DNA from: Firmicutes bacterium UBA3572
GTDB lineage: Bacteria > Bacillota > Desulfotomaculia > Desulfotomaculales > Desulforudaceae
Assembly (NCBI GenBank): GCA_002375985.1
Contig: DFNH01000024.1
Span: 74,399 to 138,398 of the forward strand
DNA: 64,000 nucleotides
Direction of reading: 5' to 3'
Shown here: positions 1 through 7,056 of the stretch, in pieces
Layout of the letters: each line of letters begins with the position of its first letter
How positions within the stretch are numbered: the stretch's first letter is position 1
Notes under the pieces: model-generated
The model's input: the letters and a program-made list of their open reading frames with translations, nothing else
Told to the model about the DNA's origin: nothing
The model's database searches: none
Position numbers and translations under genes: made by a program

Positions 1-585
1 GTTGTTACGGTTGTTACGGTTGTCGGCCCCCGTCCGCCACAACCTGAGGCGCTCCGCACCGGCCAAGATCTTACCGACCGTGAACACGATGCCGTGCGCC
101 TTTTCCACCGCGACCCGCTTGCCGTAAGCCTTGCCGGTCACGATCAGGGAGGCAATGACGGCGGTGATGATCACGTTGAGAACAATAGCGTCCACGCTCG
201 GGTGGCGGAGGGTCACCTGGAAAACCACGATGATCCCCAGCGCCCCGGCAAGGATTCCGGTAATGTCACCGATTACGTCTTGCGTAAAGTTTGCCACTTT
301 GTCCCGGTTTCTTACCAGGTAAACACTGTGTTGCGCCCCGAAAACCTTTTTGGCCGCTTTGGCGTGAAAGGGTGCCTCCCGGGAGGCCGTCGCGGCCGTG
401 CCGATAACGTCAAAAAGGACGTTGATAACGATGATAAACGCCAGAAAAAACAGGGCCAATCCAATCTGCGCCATTTGCCGGACCAGGGTCTCGGCAATGT
501 AGCTGATTGCCAAGGTCACGAGCAACGTTCCCAGGCCCACTATGAACAGGTGCCGGCCAAACAGACGGTCGTTGCCGTTACTCAA
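1..585 (-). CDS. oapA: OLE-associated membrane protein OapA (partial, runs off left edge)
   Basis: Reading the minus strand from 585 gives an open frame of 195 codons that leaves the window without a stop. It encodes an integral membrane protein with about four hydrophobic segments (residues about 12-32, 37-62, 103-125 and 133-155). Between them lies a charged loop with the stretch FDVIGTAATASREAPFHAKA, typical of the DUF21-like protein encoded next to OLE RNA. An in-frame TAG lies 18 bases upstream, so the start must be the TTG at 585; AGAGGTG lies 10 bases before it. The gene follows the OLE RNA directly. In the family, OapA binds OLE RNA and carries it to the membrane. The frame ends in a short Asn/Arg repeat (NRNNRNN) at the window edge. 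Recognition rests on topology, motif and position, not on a search. Confidence 0.85.
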   Translation of the reverse strand, partial: MSNGNDRLFGRHLFIVGLGTLLVTLAISYIAETLVRQMAQIGLALFFLAFIIVINVLFDVIGTAATASREAPFHAKAAKKVFGAQHSVYLVRNRDKVANFTQDVIGDITGILAGALGIIVVFQVTLRHPSVDAIVLNVIITAVIASLIVTGKAYGKRVAVEKAHGIVFTVGKILAGAERLRLWRTGADNRNNRNN

Positions 586-611
586 TACACCTGGACACCT
601 CTAAAAATGGG

Positions 612-1240
612 ATTGGGTAAGTGACAGCAGACCGGGTAAATATTGTAGCTTGAGGTCCAGTAGGTTTTCCCAAACGGCCACCCGCCGTCGCCGTACGGGC
701 GGTTCCCCTTTAAGGCCGTTTTCGGAACGTTACCGTTACCGATACTGGACTGCCACTTAGACTACACTGCAATCCCCGGCCTGCCCCCTACGGACAGCCT
801 AGGAATTTTCTTCGGCGGAAGACCCCTTCCCCTAGCCTCTTTTGCAGTAATGGTTTCAGCCCACACCCCGTCGGCGGGGGCCCCCGCGTCCAGGATGCGT
901 TGTCGGGAATCCACCATTACCACTCAAGGCAGGCTACACTGTACGCAGCTTTTTCCCACGTACAGGTTTATACCCCAAGCCATAGTTCGCCGCGCTCCCC
1001 ACGCACTTGGGTCTCCGCGGGGACAGGGTCCACGCCCGCATGCCCTTGCGGGTCGCCCCATCCCCTTAACTCCCAGTACCAGCCCCCGACTGGGCGTCGG
1101 CAGCCAGCACCAGGAACTTCATCGATGTGCCCGCAGCGGATTTTTAGGCCCGCCTTTGGAAAAGGGGTTTCCGACTAGGATACTGCGTCACTTACCCATT
1201 ATTCATCTAGGCGTTTAACCGAATTTTACGCCCAACCGCT
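612..1240 (-). ncRNA. ole: OLE RNA (ornate, large, extremophilic)
   Basis: About 630 bases between ispA and oapA have no credible reading frame but are rich in pairing. An 11-bp perfect terminal helix joins the two ends (1187-1197 with 615-625, GGGTAAGTGAC). Internal helices include 847-854 with 913-920, the hairpin 1035-1052, and a 14-base GC palindrome at 874-887. Length (about 600 nt), the order ispA - RNA - DUF21-like protein, and the upstream xse/folD/nusB/asp23 genes are the published hallmarks of OLE RNA in extremophilic and anaerobic Firmicutes. Together with OapA it forms a membrane ribonucleoprotein linked in Bacillus halodurans to alcohol and cold tolerance and to magnesium homeostasis. 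Exact ends are inferred from the terminal helix and the upstream promoter. Confidence 0.88.
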
Positions 1241-1246
1241 ACTTTA

Positions 1247-1275
1247 ATGATAGCACACGCCCACGCGCCCGGCAA
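1247..1275 (-). promoter_or_regulatory. Sigma-A type promoter of OLE RNA
   Basis: On the minus strand TTGCCG (1275-1270) and TATCAT (1252-1247) are separated by exactly 17 bases. They match the vegetative consensus at 4/6 and 5/6 positions. A start near 1240 would lie about 45 bases before the OLE terminal helix. The -35 box overlaps the 3' arm of the GC-rich inverted repeat downstream of ispA. Confidence 0.55.
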
Positions 1276-1310
1276 ACCTGGCTGTCTTCCGCTAACCCGC
1301 CGGGCGCGTG
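1262..1310. repeat. GC-rich inverted repeat between ispA and OLE RNA
   Basis: The arms CACGCGCCCGGC and GCCGGGCGCGTG are perfect 12-base complements around a loop of about 26 bases. It lies just after the ispA stop. There is no T-tract, so it is not a canonical terminator. It may insulate or process the transcript between ispA and OLE RNA, and it overlaps the proposed OLE -35 box. Confidence 0.6.
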
Positions 1311-1339
1311 AATGCAAACGCTGACCAATACTTTCGCCC

Positions 1340-2233
1340 TCAAAAATCGCGCGTGGCGACGAATTCCACGGCGTGACGAAGAAAATGGGCCTCAGGGCCG
1401 AATTCGGCCAGCGCGGCCAACGCTTCGGCACAGGCCTCTTGGGCGCGGCGGCGTGCCTCGCGTTCCCCAAACAGGGACACATAGGTATGCTTATGATTCC
1501 GGGCGTCGCTCCCCGCCGGCTTGCCAAGCGTCGCGGTATCCCCGGTCACATCCAGCAGATCGTCCGCAATCTGGAAGGCCAGACCGAAATACTCCCCAAA
1601 TACGGTCAGCCGCCGGAGTGTGTCCGGGTGCGCACCCCCCAGGATCGCCCCGGCGCGCACCGCCGCCCGAAATAGAGCCCCGGTCTTGGCCCGGTGGATG
1701 AATTCCAGTTCGGCGGCGTCGATCCCCCGGTTGGCGCCCACAACGTCCAGGACTTGCCCCCCGATCAGGCCGGAGGTGCCGCAGGCCGCCGCCACCTCTC
1801 CGGTAACCTGCAGGATGGCCCCGGCCTCAAACCCGGCATCCCGGCCGCCACGGGTCAAAAGCTCGAAGGCCAGGGCAAACAGCGCGTCCCCCGCCAGGAT
1901 GGCCACCGCTTCTCCGAAGACCCGGTGGCTGGTGGGTTTACCGCGGCGCCAGTCGTCATTGTCCATGGCCGGCAAATCGTCGTGAATCAGCGAGTAGGTG
2001 TGGATCAACTCGATGGCGCAGGCCGCCGGGAGCACCTTTCGTTCCGGACAACCCGCCACTTCGGCGGCCGCCAAGGTCAAGGCGGGCCGCAGGCGCTTGC
2101 CGCCGGCAAATACACTGTACCGGAGCGCTTCGTGGATGATCGCCGGGTGTCGGTCCGCCGGCGGCAGAAAGGCGTCCAGCGCCTCGTCCACCAGGGACGC
2201 CTTCTGGGCCAGCAGCGCCAAGAACTGGCTCAA
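1340..2233 (-). CDS. ispA: Polyprenyl synthetase (farnesyl/geranylgeranyl diphosphate synthase)
   Basis: Makes C15/C20 prenyl diphosphates by chain elongation with isopentenyl diphosphate. Both aspartate-rich motifs are visible: LIHDDLPAMDND (first) and QIADDLLDVTGD (second), plus the GGKRLRP substrate-binding motif near the N-terminus. The start chosen is the TTG at 2233, which overlaps the xseB stop (TTGA) and has GGGGAG seven bases upstream. This gives 297 residues, the usual IspA size. An upstream in-frame ATG at 2272 would only add xseB-overlapping, arginine-rich residues. It lies in an operon with xseA, xseB and folD, ahead of the OLE RNA, as is typical for OLE loci. Confidence 0.93.
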   Translation of the reverse strand: MSQFLALLAQKASLVDEALDAFLPPADRHPAIIHEALRYSVFAGGKRLRPALTLAAAEVAGCPERKVLPAACAIELIHTYSLIHDDLPAMDNDDWRRGKPTSHRVFGEAVAILAGDALFALAFELLTRGGRDAGFEAGAILQVTGEVAAACGTSGLIGGQVLDVVGANRGIDAAELEFIHRAKTGALFRAAVRAGAILGGAHPDTLRRLTVFGEYFGLAFQIADDLLDVTGDTATLGKPAGSDARNHKHTYVSLFGEREARRRAQEACAEALAALAEFGPEAHFLRHAVEFVATRDF

Positions 2234-2457
2234 AGCTCGTTCTCCCCTTTCCCGGCCTTTGCGCCGGGCCATCCGGTCCCAGTCAGCACTTCCAAGCGCT
2301 GCTCGGCCTGGTCCAGGATCTCGTGGCAGTGCCGGGCCAACTCCGCGCCCTCGGCAAACAGTTCAAGCGCCTCCTCCAGAGGGATGTCCCCGCTTTCCAG
2401 CCGGCGCACCACTTCCTCCAGGCGGCCAAGCGCCGCTTCGAAGGTCCTCCCGGTCAC
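2230..2457 (-). CDS. xseB: Exodeoxyribonuclease VII small subunit
   Basis: A 75-residue protein beginning MTGRTFEAALGRLEEVVRRLESG, the helical hairpin of the XseB family (sequence LEEALELFAEGAELARHC). It partners with XseA to form exonuclease VII, which degrades single-stranded DNA into oligonucleotides. The start overlaps the upstream cyclodeaminase gene by four bases and the stop overlaps the ispA TTG start, indicating tight translational coupling. The large subunit is encoded a few genes upstream in the same operon, separated by folD and a cyclodeaminase-family gene. Confidence 0.92.
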   Translation of the reverse strand: MTGRTFEAALGRLEEVVRRLESGDIPLEEALELFAEGAELARHCHEILDQAEQRLEVLTGTGWPGAKAGKGENEL

Positions 2458-3113
2458 GGCCGCTCTTCCTTTCCGGGGCCCAGGCCCAACCGCATCGCCA
2501 TAATGTGTTCCACGCGGGCGGTAACGGCCGCCGCTTCGGTCTCCAACCGTTCTTTTTCCTTTAGCACCCGTTCGATATAATCCCGGTCCTGAAGCAAGCG
2601 AGCGTTGACGCCCACGTGCACCAGGGCGCTTTTGACCGCCGCCTGGGCCAGGTAACCGGCCACCCCCGCGTCGCTCAACACCAGCCGGTTACCCACCTCG
2701 GTCAGGCGCTCGACCTGGTGCAGGGCGGCCAACCCGGCGCGCGCCGTCTCCAGCGGGACTTCCGTGGCCTGGCGCAAGGCGGCCTGGACGGCGTTTTTGC
2801 GCGCTTCCCTTTGCTGAACCGAATCCTGCGGCAGACGGTAGGCGGCCATCACCCGGTCAAAGGCGGCAATGTCATCGCCCGCCAGGGCCTCGAATTCCCG
2901 AGCCAGGCCGCCGGCTTGATGCAAAACCGACCGCACCACCGGCTCCACATCCCGGTATTTTTCGCGCCCCAGCGTCAGGTTGGCCACCATGGTGACCATG
3001 GCCACCGCCAGCGCACCCGCCAGGGCGGCCACACAACCACCCCCGGGCGTCGGTGTCCCGCTGCCGGCCCGTTCCAGGAATTCCCGCACCGACCAACCGA
3101 AAACGTCGCTCAT
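2454..3113 (-). CDS. Cyclodeaminase/methenyl-THF cyclohydrolase family protein
   Basis: A 219-residue all-helical protein with the family signature GSGTPTPGGGCVAALAGALAVA near residue 18. This is the folate-binding glycine-rich segment of formiminotetrahydrofolate cyclodeaminases and the FchA-type methenyl-THF cyclohydrolases. It overlaps the upstream folD by four bases. Its linkage to folD, rather than to histidine-degradation genes, favours a role in one-carbon folate interconversion, such as the cyclohydrolase step of the reductive acetyl-CoA route. FolD itself may supply the same activity, so the exact role is inferred. Confidence 0.85.
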   Translation of the reverse strand: MSDVFGWSVREFLERAGSGTPTPGGGCVAALAGALAVAMVTMVANLTLGREKYRDVEPVVRSVLHQAGGLAREFEALAGDDIAAFDRVMAAYRLPQDSVQQREARKNAVQAALRQATEVPLETARAGLAALHQVERLTEVGNRLVLSDAGVAGYLAQAAVKSALVHVGVNARLLQDRDYIERVLKEKERLETEAAAVTARVEHIMAMRLGLGPGKEERP

Positions 3114-3976
3114 ACGCCTCGTTTGGCCTCCCCCAACTGCAGTTCGATCGCTTTGAGCAGGTTTTGCATCACCAAAGTAGTGGTCATACTGCCAACCCCG
3201 CCGGGCACCGGCGTCACGGCGGCGGCCACCTCCCGGACGGCCTCGAAGTCCACGTCACCGCAGATCCCGCCTCCCGAGACCGGATTGGTCCCGGTATCAA
3301 GCACCACGGCCCCCGGCTTGACCATTTCGGGCCGGATGAGCCCGGCGCAGCCAGCAGCCGCCACCAGCAGGTCGGCCCGGCGGGTATGGGCGGCCAGGTC
3401 GCGCGTCCGGGTATGGCAGATGGTCACGGTGGCATCTTCCCGGAGCAGCAGCAAGGCCAGTGGTTTCCCCACCGTTTCGCCCCGGCCGACGATCACCGCG
3501 TCCCGCCCGGCCACCCTGATGCCGTACCGCCGGAGGATCTCCAGGCAACTAAGCGGCGTAGCCGGAAACAACCCGCCATCCCCCGTCATCAGCCGCCCCC
3601 GGTTGACCGGGTGAGCCCCGTCCACGTCCTTATCGGGGCAAAGGGCGTTTAGCACCCGGACCCGGTTGAGATGGCGGGGCAAGGGCAGTTCGATCATGAT
3701 CCCGTGCACGGAAGGGTCTTTGTTCAGGTCCGCTACCAGTTCCAGCAATTCTTCTTCGGCGGTGCCACTTGGGAGATGGTGCAACCGGAAGGTGATTCCC
3801 ACCTGGCCGGCCACCCGTTCCTTGGCCTGGGCGTAGCAGTGTGATCCCGGGTCATCCCCCACCAACACCGCGTCCAACCGGGGTTTTATCCCCCGGCGCA
3901 CGTAAGTCTCAACTTTGGCGGCGATTTCTGCTTTGATGCCGGCCGCTAAAGCTTTTCCGTCTAAAATGGTGGCCAT
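3110..3976 (-). CDS. folD: Methylene-THF dehydrogenase/methenyl-THF cyclohydrolase
   Basis: Interconverts 5,10-methylene-, methenyl- and 10-formyl-THF. Visible family features are the N-terminal MATILDGKALA, a YAQAKERVAGQVGI stretch (active-site YxxxK), ELPLPRHL, and the Rossmann motif VIVGRGETVGKPLALLL. The ATG at 3976 is chosen because GGAGG lies immediately upstream and the protein (288 residues) then starts like all FolDs. The 19-codon upstream extension lacks family sequence. It starts after a 90-base gap containing two DnaA-box-like sites and heads the folD-cyclodeaminase-xseB-ispA group. Confidence 0.95.
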   Translation of the reverse strand: MATILDGKALAAGIKAEIAAKVETYVRRGIKPRLDAVLVGDDPGSHCYAQAKERVAGQVGITFRLHHLPSGTAEEELLELVADLNKDPSVHGIMIELPLPRHLNRVRVLNALCPDKDVDGAHPVNRGRLMTGDGGLFPATPLSCLEILRRYGIRVAGRDAVIVGRGETVGKPLALLLLREDATVTICHTRTRDLAAHTRRADLLVAAAGCAGLIRPEMVKPGAVVLDTGTNPVSGGGICGDVDFEAVREVAAAVTPVPGGVGSMTTTLVMQNLLKAIELQLGEAKRGV

Positions 3977-4057
3977 TTTTCCTCCGTTGATAACTATATA
4001 GGCAATTGTGTTAAGACTGGTTGCTTGGAACACCGCTTCAGCCTTTTCCTTGCCCGC

Positions 4058-4086
4058 TTATCCACAATTAGGATGGGTTATCCACA
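4058..4086. promoter_or_regulatory. Pair of perfect DnaA-box sequences
   Basis: TTATCCACA occurs at 4058-4066 and again at 4078-4086 as a direct repeat, 20 bases start to start, in the xseA-folD junction. Both match the TTATNCACA DnaA consensus exactly. The second lies in the last codons of xseA. Two boxes this close, about two helical turns apart, could bind DnaA on one DNA face. Confidence 0.5.
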
Positions 4087-5390
4087 AAAGATGCCTGTCC
4101 CCTTTTTCTTGCTTCTGGAGTTCCTTCTCCATCCAGGTACCTTTCTTCCACCGTACACAAAAGTCCTCCCACGTACAGCCGGACGGTGACCTTTTCGCCC
4201 AGGTTAACCTCGCCGGCATTCCTCAGAATTTTTCCGTCGGACCGGCGGCAGACACTGAAACCCCGGGCCAGGATCCCCAGGGGGCTCAAGGCCTGCAGCC
4301 TTCCCGCCAGAAAGGCCAACTGTGCCTTGTGTTCCGCAAGCCGATGCGCCACGGCGTTATGCAACCGTCCCTGGAGCCGGACCACTTTTTCGCGCCGGGG
4401 CCTCGAGATCCAGGCCGCCGGCTCGGCGAGCACCGGTCGCTGTTCCAGGGCCTCCAGCCGCAGGCGGCGCCAATCCAGGTGACGCTTCACGGCCCGGCCC
4501 AGGCCGGCCTGCAGCGCCGTTAACTGCGCCCGGATCGCCCGCTGGTCGGGCACCACCATCTCGGCCGCCGCGGACGGCGTCGGCGCCCGCCGGTCGGCCA
4601 CCAAATCCGAAATGGTGACGTCCTTTTCATGCCCGACCGCCGATACCACCGGCACCCGGGAATCAAAAATGGTCCGTGCCACCAACTCGGTATTGAAGGC
4701 CCACAGTTCTTCGGGCGCGCCGCCGCCGCGCCCCACAATGATCACGTCCACCGCACCCGTCTCGTTCAGGTGGCGGATGGCCTGGGCGATCTCGTATGGC
4801 GCGGTTTCACCCTGCACCGACACCGGCGCCAGCACCACCCGGGCCACCGGCCACCGCTTGCGCAACACGGTCAGCATGTCCTTCACGGCCGCGCCCGCGG
4901 GCGAGGTTACCAGGCCGACCACCGCCGGAAATGGCGGCAGGGCGCGCTTGCGGGCCGTATCGAACAAACCCTCCCGCTGCAAACGCTCTTTCAGGCGTTC
5001 CAGGGCTTCGTGCAGCGCCCCGGCCCCCTCGGCCTCCACGGCCTGGGCGTAAAGCTGGTAGGTCCCCGCCCGCCCGTAAACGCCCAGACTTCCCCGCACC
5101 ACCACCGCGGTGCCGTGGTCCAGCCGGACTCTAAGCCGTTCCACCTGGGAACGAAACATCACCACCCGCAGCCGGGCGTTTTCGTCCTTGATTTCGAAAT
5201 AAAGATGGCCGGAAGGGTGGTACACACAGGACGACACCTCCCCCCTGACCCACACCCGGGCCAGCAGGGGATCGCTTTCGAGGCGGTCTTTGATGTAGCT
5301 TGTTAATTCCCCAACCGTTAGAATCCGCAGGCGCCACCACCGCCCCCCAAGAATAAGACGCCCCCAGGTCCAGCCATCAACCGGCGTCAC
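4068..5390 (-). CDS. xseA: Exodeoxyribonuclease VII large subunit
   Basis: A 440-residue protein with the N-terminal OB-fold (ILTVGELTSYIKDRLESDP, VWVRGEVSSCVYHPSGHLYFEIKD) and the catalytic core ending in the family motif LARGFSVCRRSDGKIL. It forms exonuclease VII with XseB. The GTG start at 5390 overlaps the end of nusB by 14 bases. An N-terminal tail of about 24 residues before ILTVGEL is longer than usual, so translation could start later. It is part of the asp23-amaP-DUF2273-nusB-xseA-folD-xseB-ispA string. Confidence 0.93.
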   Translation of the reverse strand: MTPVDGWTWGRLILGGRWWRLRILTVGELTSYIKDRLESDPLLARVWVRGEVSSCVYHPSGHLYFEIKDENARLRVVMFRSQVERLRVRLDHGTAVVVRGSLGVYGRAGTYQLYAQAVEAEGAGALHEALERLKERLQREGLFDTARKRALPPFPAVVGLVTSPAGAAVKDMLTVLRKRWPVARVVLAPVSVQGETAPYEIAQAIRHLNETGAVDVIIVGRGGGAPEELWAFNTELVARTIFDSRVPVVSAVGHEKDVTISDLVADRRAPTPSAAAEMVVPDQRAIRAQLTALQAGLGRAVKRHLDWRRLRLEALEQRPVLAEPAAWISRPRREKVVRLQGRLHNAVAHRLAEHKAQLAFLAGRLQALSPLGILARGFSVCRRSDGKILRNAGEVNLGEKVTVRLYVGGLLCTVEERYLDGEGTPEARKRGQASFVDNPS

Positions 5391-5802
5391 CGGGCCGGTA
5401 GTTATCCGGCTGCTCCACCACTTTTCCCAAAATCCCGTTCACAAAACGTCCCGAGTCCTCGGTGCCAAAAAGCTTGGCCAGTTCAATGGCCTCGTTGACG
5501 GCCACATTGGCGGGGATATCCGGGCAGTAAAACAACTCGTAAAGCGCCATGCGGATGATGTTGCGGTCTACGCCCGCGATCCGCTCCAGGCGCCAATCAC
5601 GGCTGACCTGGCTGATAACGCGATCGATCTGGGCCAAGTGGGCGCGCACCCCACGCACCAGACCCCACGCGAAGCTCAAATCCTCGTTTTCCACGCCCAG
5701 AACGCTCTGCGTTTTGGCAATAGCTTCCTCGCCCGAAATCCTAGCCAGATCGGCCTGGTAAAGAGCCTGCAGCGCCAGTTTACGCTGTTGTCTCCTGCTC
5801 AA
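5377..5802 (-). CDS. nusB: Transcription antitermination factor NusB
   Basis: A 141-residue all-alpha protein starting MSRRQQRKLALQALYQADLA, the arginine-rich boxA-RNA-binding N-terminus of NusB. The C-terminal part has the family sequence DIPANVAVNEAIELAKLFGTEDSGRFVNGILGK. With NusE (S10) it binds boxA in rRNA leaders and supports antitermination. It lies between the DUF2273 gene and xseA, the standard arrangement in clostridia. Confidence 0.95.
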   Translation of the reverse strand: MSRRQQRKLALQALYQADLARISGEEAIAKTQSVLGVENEDLSFAWGLVRGVRAHLAQIDRVISQVSRDWRLERIAGVDRNIIRMALYELFYCPDIPANVAVNEAIELAKLFGTEDSGRFVNGILGKVVEQPDNYRPGDAG

Positions 5803-5813
5803 AGGCCCCTCCC

Positions 5814-6038
5814 CTACTCCCTGCGCCGCAACCGGTTGCTAAAGGCCTGCCAATCGGTACGTTCGTCCACTTGCCGGCCGATGTAGTAACCCACGGTCAC
5901 GGTGGCGGCCACGAACACCGCCCGCCAAAAACCGTAAGTGATCGCGAACCAACCAAACAAAAGCCCCAGGAGTACCCCGAAGACCTTGCCCCAGTGGCCG
6001 TCCAGGATATCCAGCGGTTTTGGTAACAAGCGCCTCAC
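5814..6038 (-). CDS. DUF2273 small membrane protein
   Basis: A protein of about 74 residues with two adjacent hydrophobic segments (GKVFGVLLGLLFGWFAITYG and WRAVFVAATVTVGYYIGRQV) followed by the DERTDW signature common to DUF2273 proteins encoded between asp23-type genes and nusB. The GTG at 6038, a few bases after the amaP stop, is preferred; an in-frame ATG at 6071 would overlap amaP. Function is unknown. The constant pairing with AmaP and Asp23 suggests a membrane partner of that complex. Confidence 0.8.
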   Translation of the reverse strand: MRRLLPKPLDILDGHWGKVFGVLLGLLFGWFAITYGFWRAVFVAATVTVGYYIGRQVDERTDWQAFSNRLRRRE

Positions 6039-6042
6039 CTCG

Positions 6043-6573
6043 CTACTCAACCCGGCCCTTGGCGATGGCAAAATTCTCGACTTCGATTTTGATCCGGTTT
6101 ACGGTCAGCCCCGTGACGTCCCGGATCTGGTCCTGTACGATCTGCTGTATCTGCCGTGAGAGTTCGGGGATGTTCAGATCCGGGCTGGCGATGACCTTCA
6201 AACGGATGCCCAGGCCCCCGTTCTCCGCCCCGACCTGCGGACGCACGTCCCGTATCCCGGGTACCATCCCGACGGCTTTGCTGATCAGATTTTCCAGGGC
6301 CACCAGCGAAACCCGCACCTGCCCGAGCGCGCTCTCGTCCACAATGGCTTGGCTTTCTTTCTTGCGGCGCAAACTGACCCACAAAAGCCGCATGCCGGCC
6401 AAAAAGAAAGCGCCCAGAACAGCTACCGCCACCTCTCTGTGTTCCGGGCGGAAGATTATCATTTGCAGTGGCGCTGCCGCCACCACCCCGGTCCATACCA
6501 ATATCCCGATCAGGGCACTTGCCGACGCCACCAGGGAGTATATAGCCAGCAGGCCGCGGTCAAACGGCCCCAT
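6043..6573 (-). CDS. amaP: Alkaline shock response membrane anchor protein AmaP
   Basis: A 176-residue protein with two N-terminal membrane segments (residues about 8-35 and 47-67), then an Asp23/DUF322-like cytoplasmic domain ending in LTVNRIKIEVENF. In staphylococci AmaP anchors Asp23 to the membrane. Here an asp23-family gene lies 21 bases upstream and the DUF2273 gene immediately downstream, which supports the assignment. Confidence 0.85.
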   Translation of the reverse strand: MGPFDRGLLAIYSLVASASALIGILVWTGVVAAAPLQMIIFRPEHREVAVAVLGAFFLAGMRLLWVSLRRKKESQAIVDESALGQVRVSLVALENLISKAVGMVPGIRDVRPQVGAENGGLGIRLKVIASPDLNIPELSRQIQQIVQDQIRDVTGLTVNRIKIEVENFAIAKGRVE

Positions 6574-6594
6574 ATCTCCTGCCCCCTTGAGTAC

Positions 6595-6993
6595 TTAGCG
6601 CACCCTTGCTTCTTCCTCTACGACTTCTTCTTCTTTGGCAAAAGACACACCCTGCACGTGCACGTTGACCTCGATCACGTGCAGTCCGGTCATCGCCTCA
6701 ATGGCTCTCTTGACGCTGCTCTGCACCTGGTTGGCCACTTCCGGAATCCGGACCCCGTACTCTACGATCAGGTACATGTCCACGGCCGCTTCTTTTTCCC
6801 CGACTTCGACCTTGACGCCCTTGGAAAGGTTCTTGCGGCCCAGCCGCTCGGCGATACCGCCGGCGATCCCGCCGCTCATCGCCGCTACGCCCGGAACCTC
6901 GGTGGCCGCCAGACCGGCCACGATGGCCACCACTTCGTTGGCAATCCTAATCTTGCCCATTTCACCCTGTAGTTCCGATACCTGTTCGGCCAT
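6595..6993 (-). CDS. asp23: Asp23/Gls24 family envelope stress protein
   Basis: A 132-residue soluble protein of the Asp23/DUF322 family. It shows GKIRIANEVVAIVAGLAATEVPGVAAMSGG near the N-terminus and VQSSVKRAIEAMTGLHVIEVNVHVQGVSF near the C-terminus. An ideal Shine-Dalgarno (AGGAGGTG) precedes the ATG at 6993. Asp23 proteins form envelope-associated assemblies in alkaline and envelope stress. It is probably the first gene of the amaP-DUF2273-nusB string. Confidence 0.9.
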   Translation of the reverse strand: MAEQVSELQGEMGKIRIANEVVAIVAGLAATEVPGVAAMSGGIAGGIAERLGRKNLSKGVKVEVGEKEAAVDMYLIVEYGVRIPEVANQVQSSVKRAIEAMTGLHVIEVNVHVQGVSFAKEEEVVEEEARVR

Positions 6994-7056
6994 CAGCTAA
7001 CACCTCCTGTAAGTTAGGCTTCTGGTTGTTAGTATATACCATAGCGACGAACCAAT

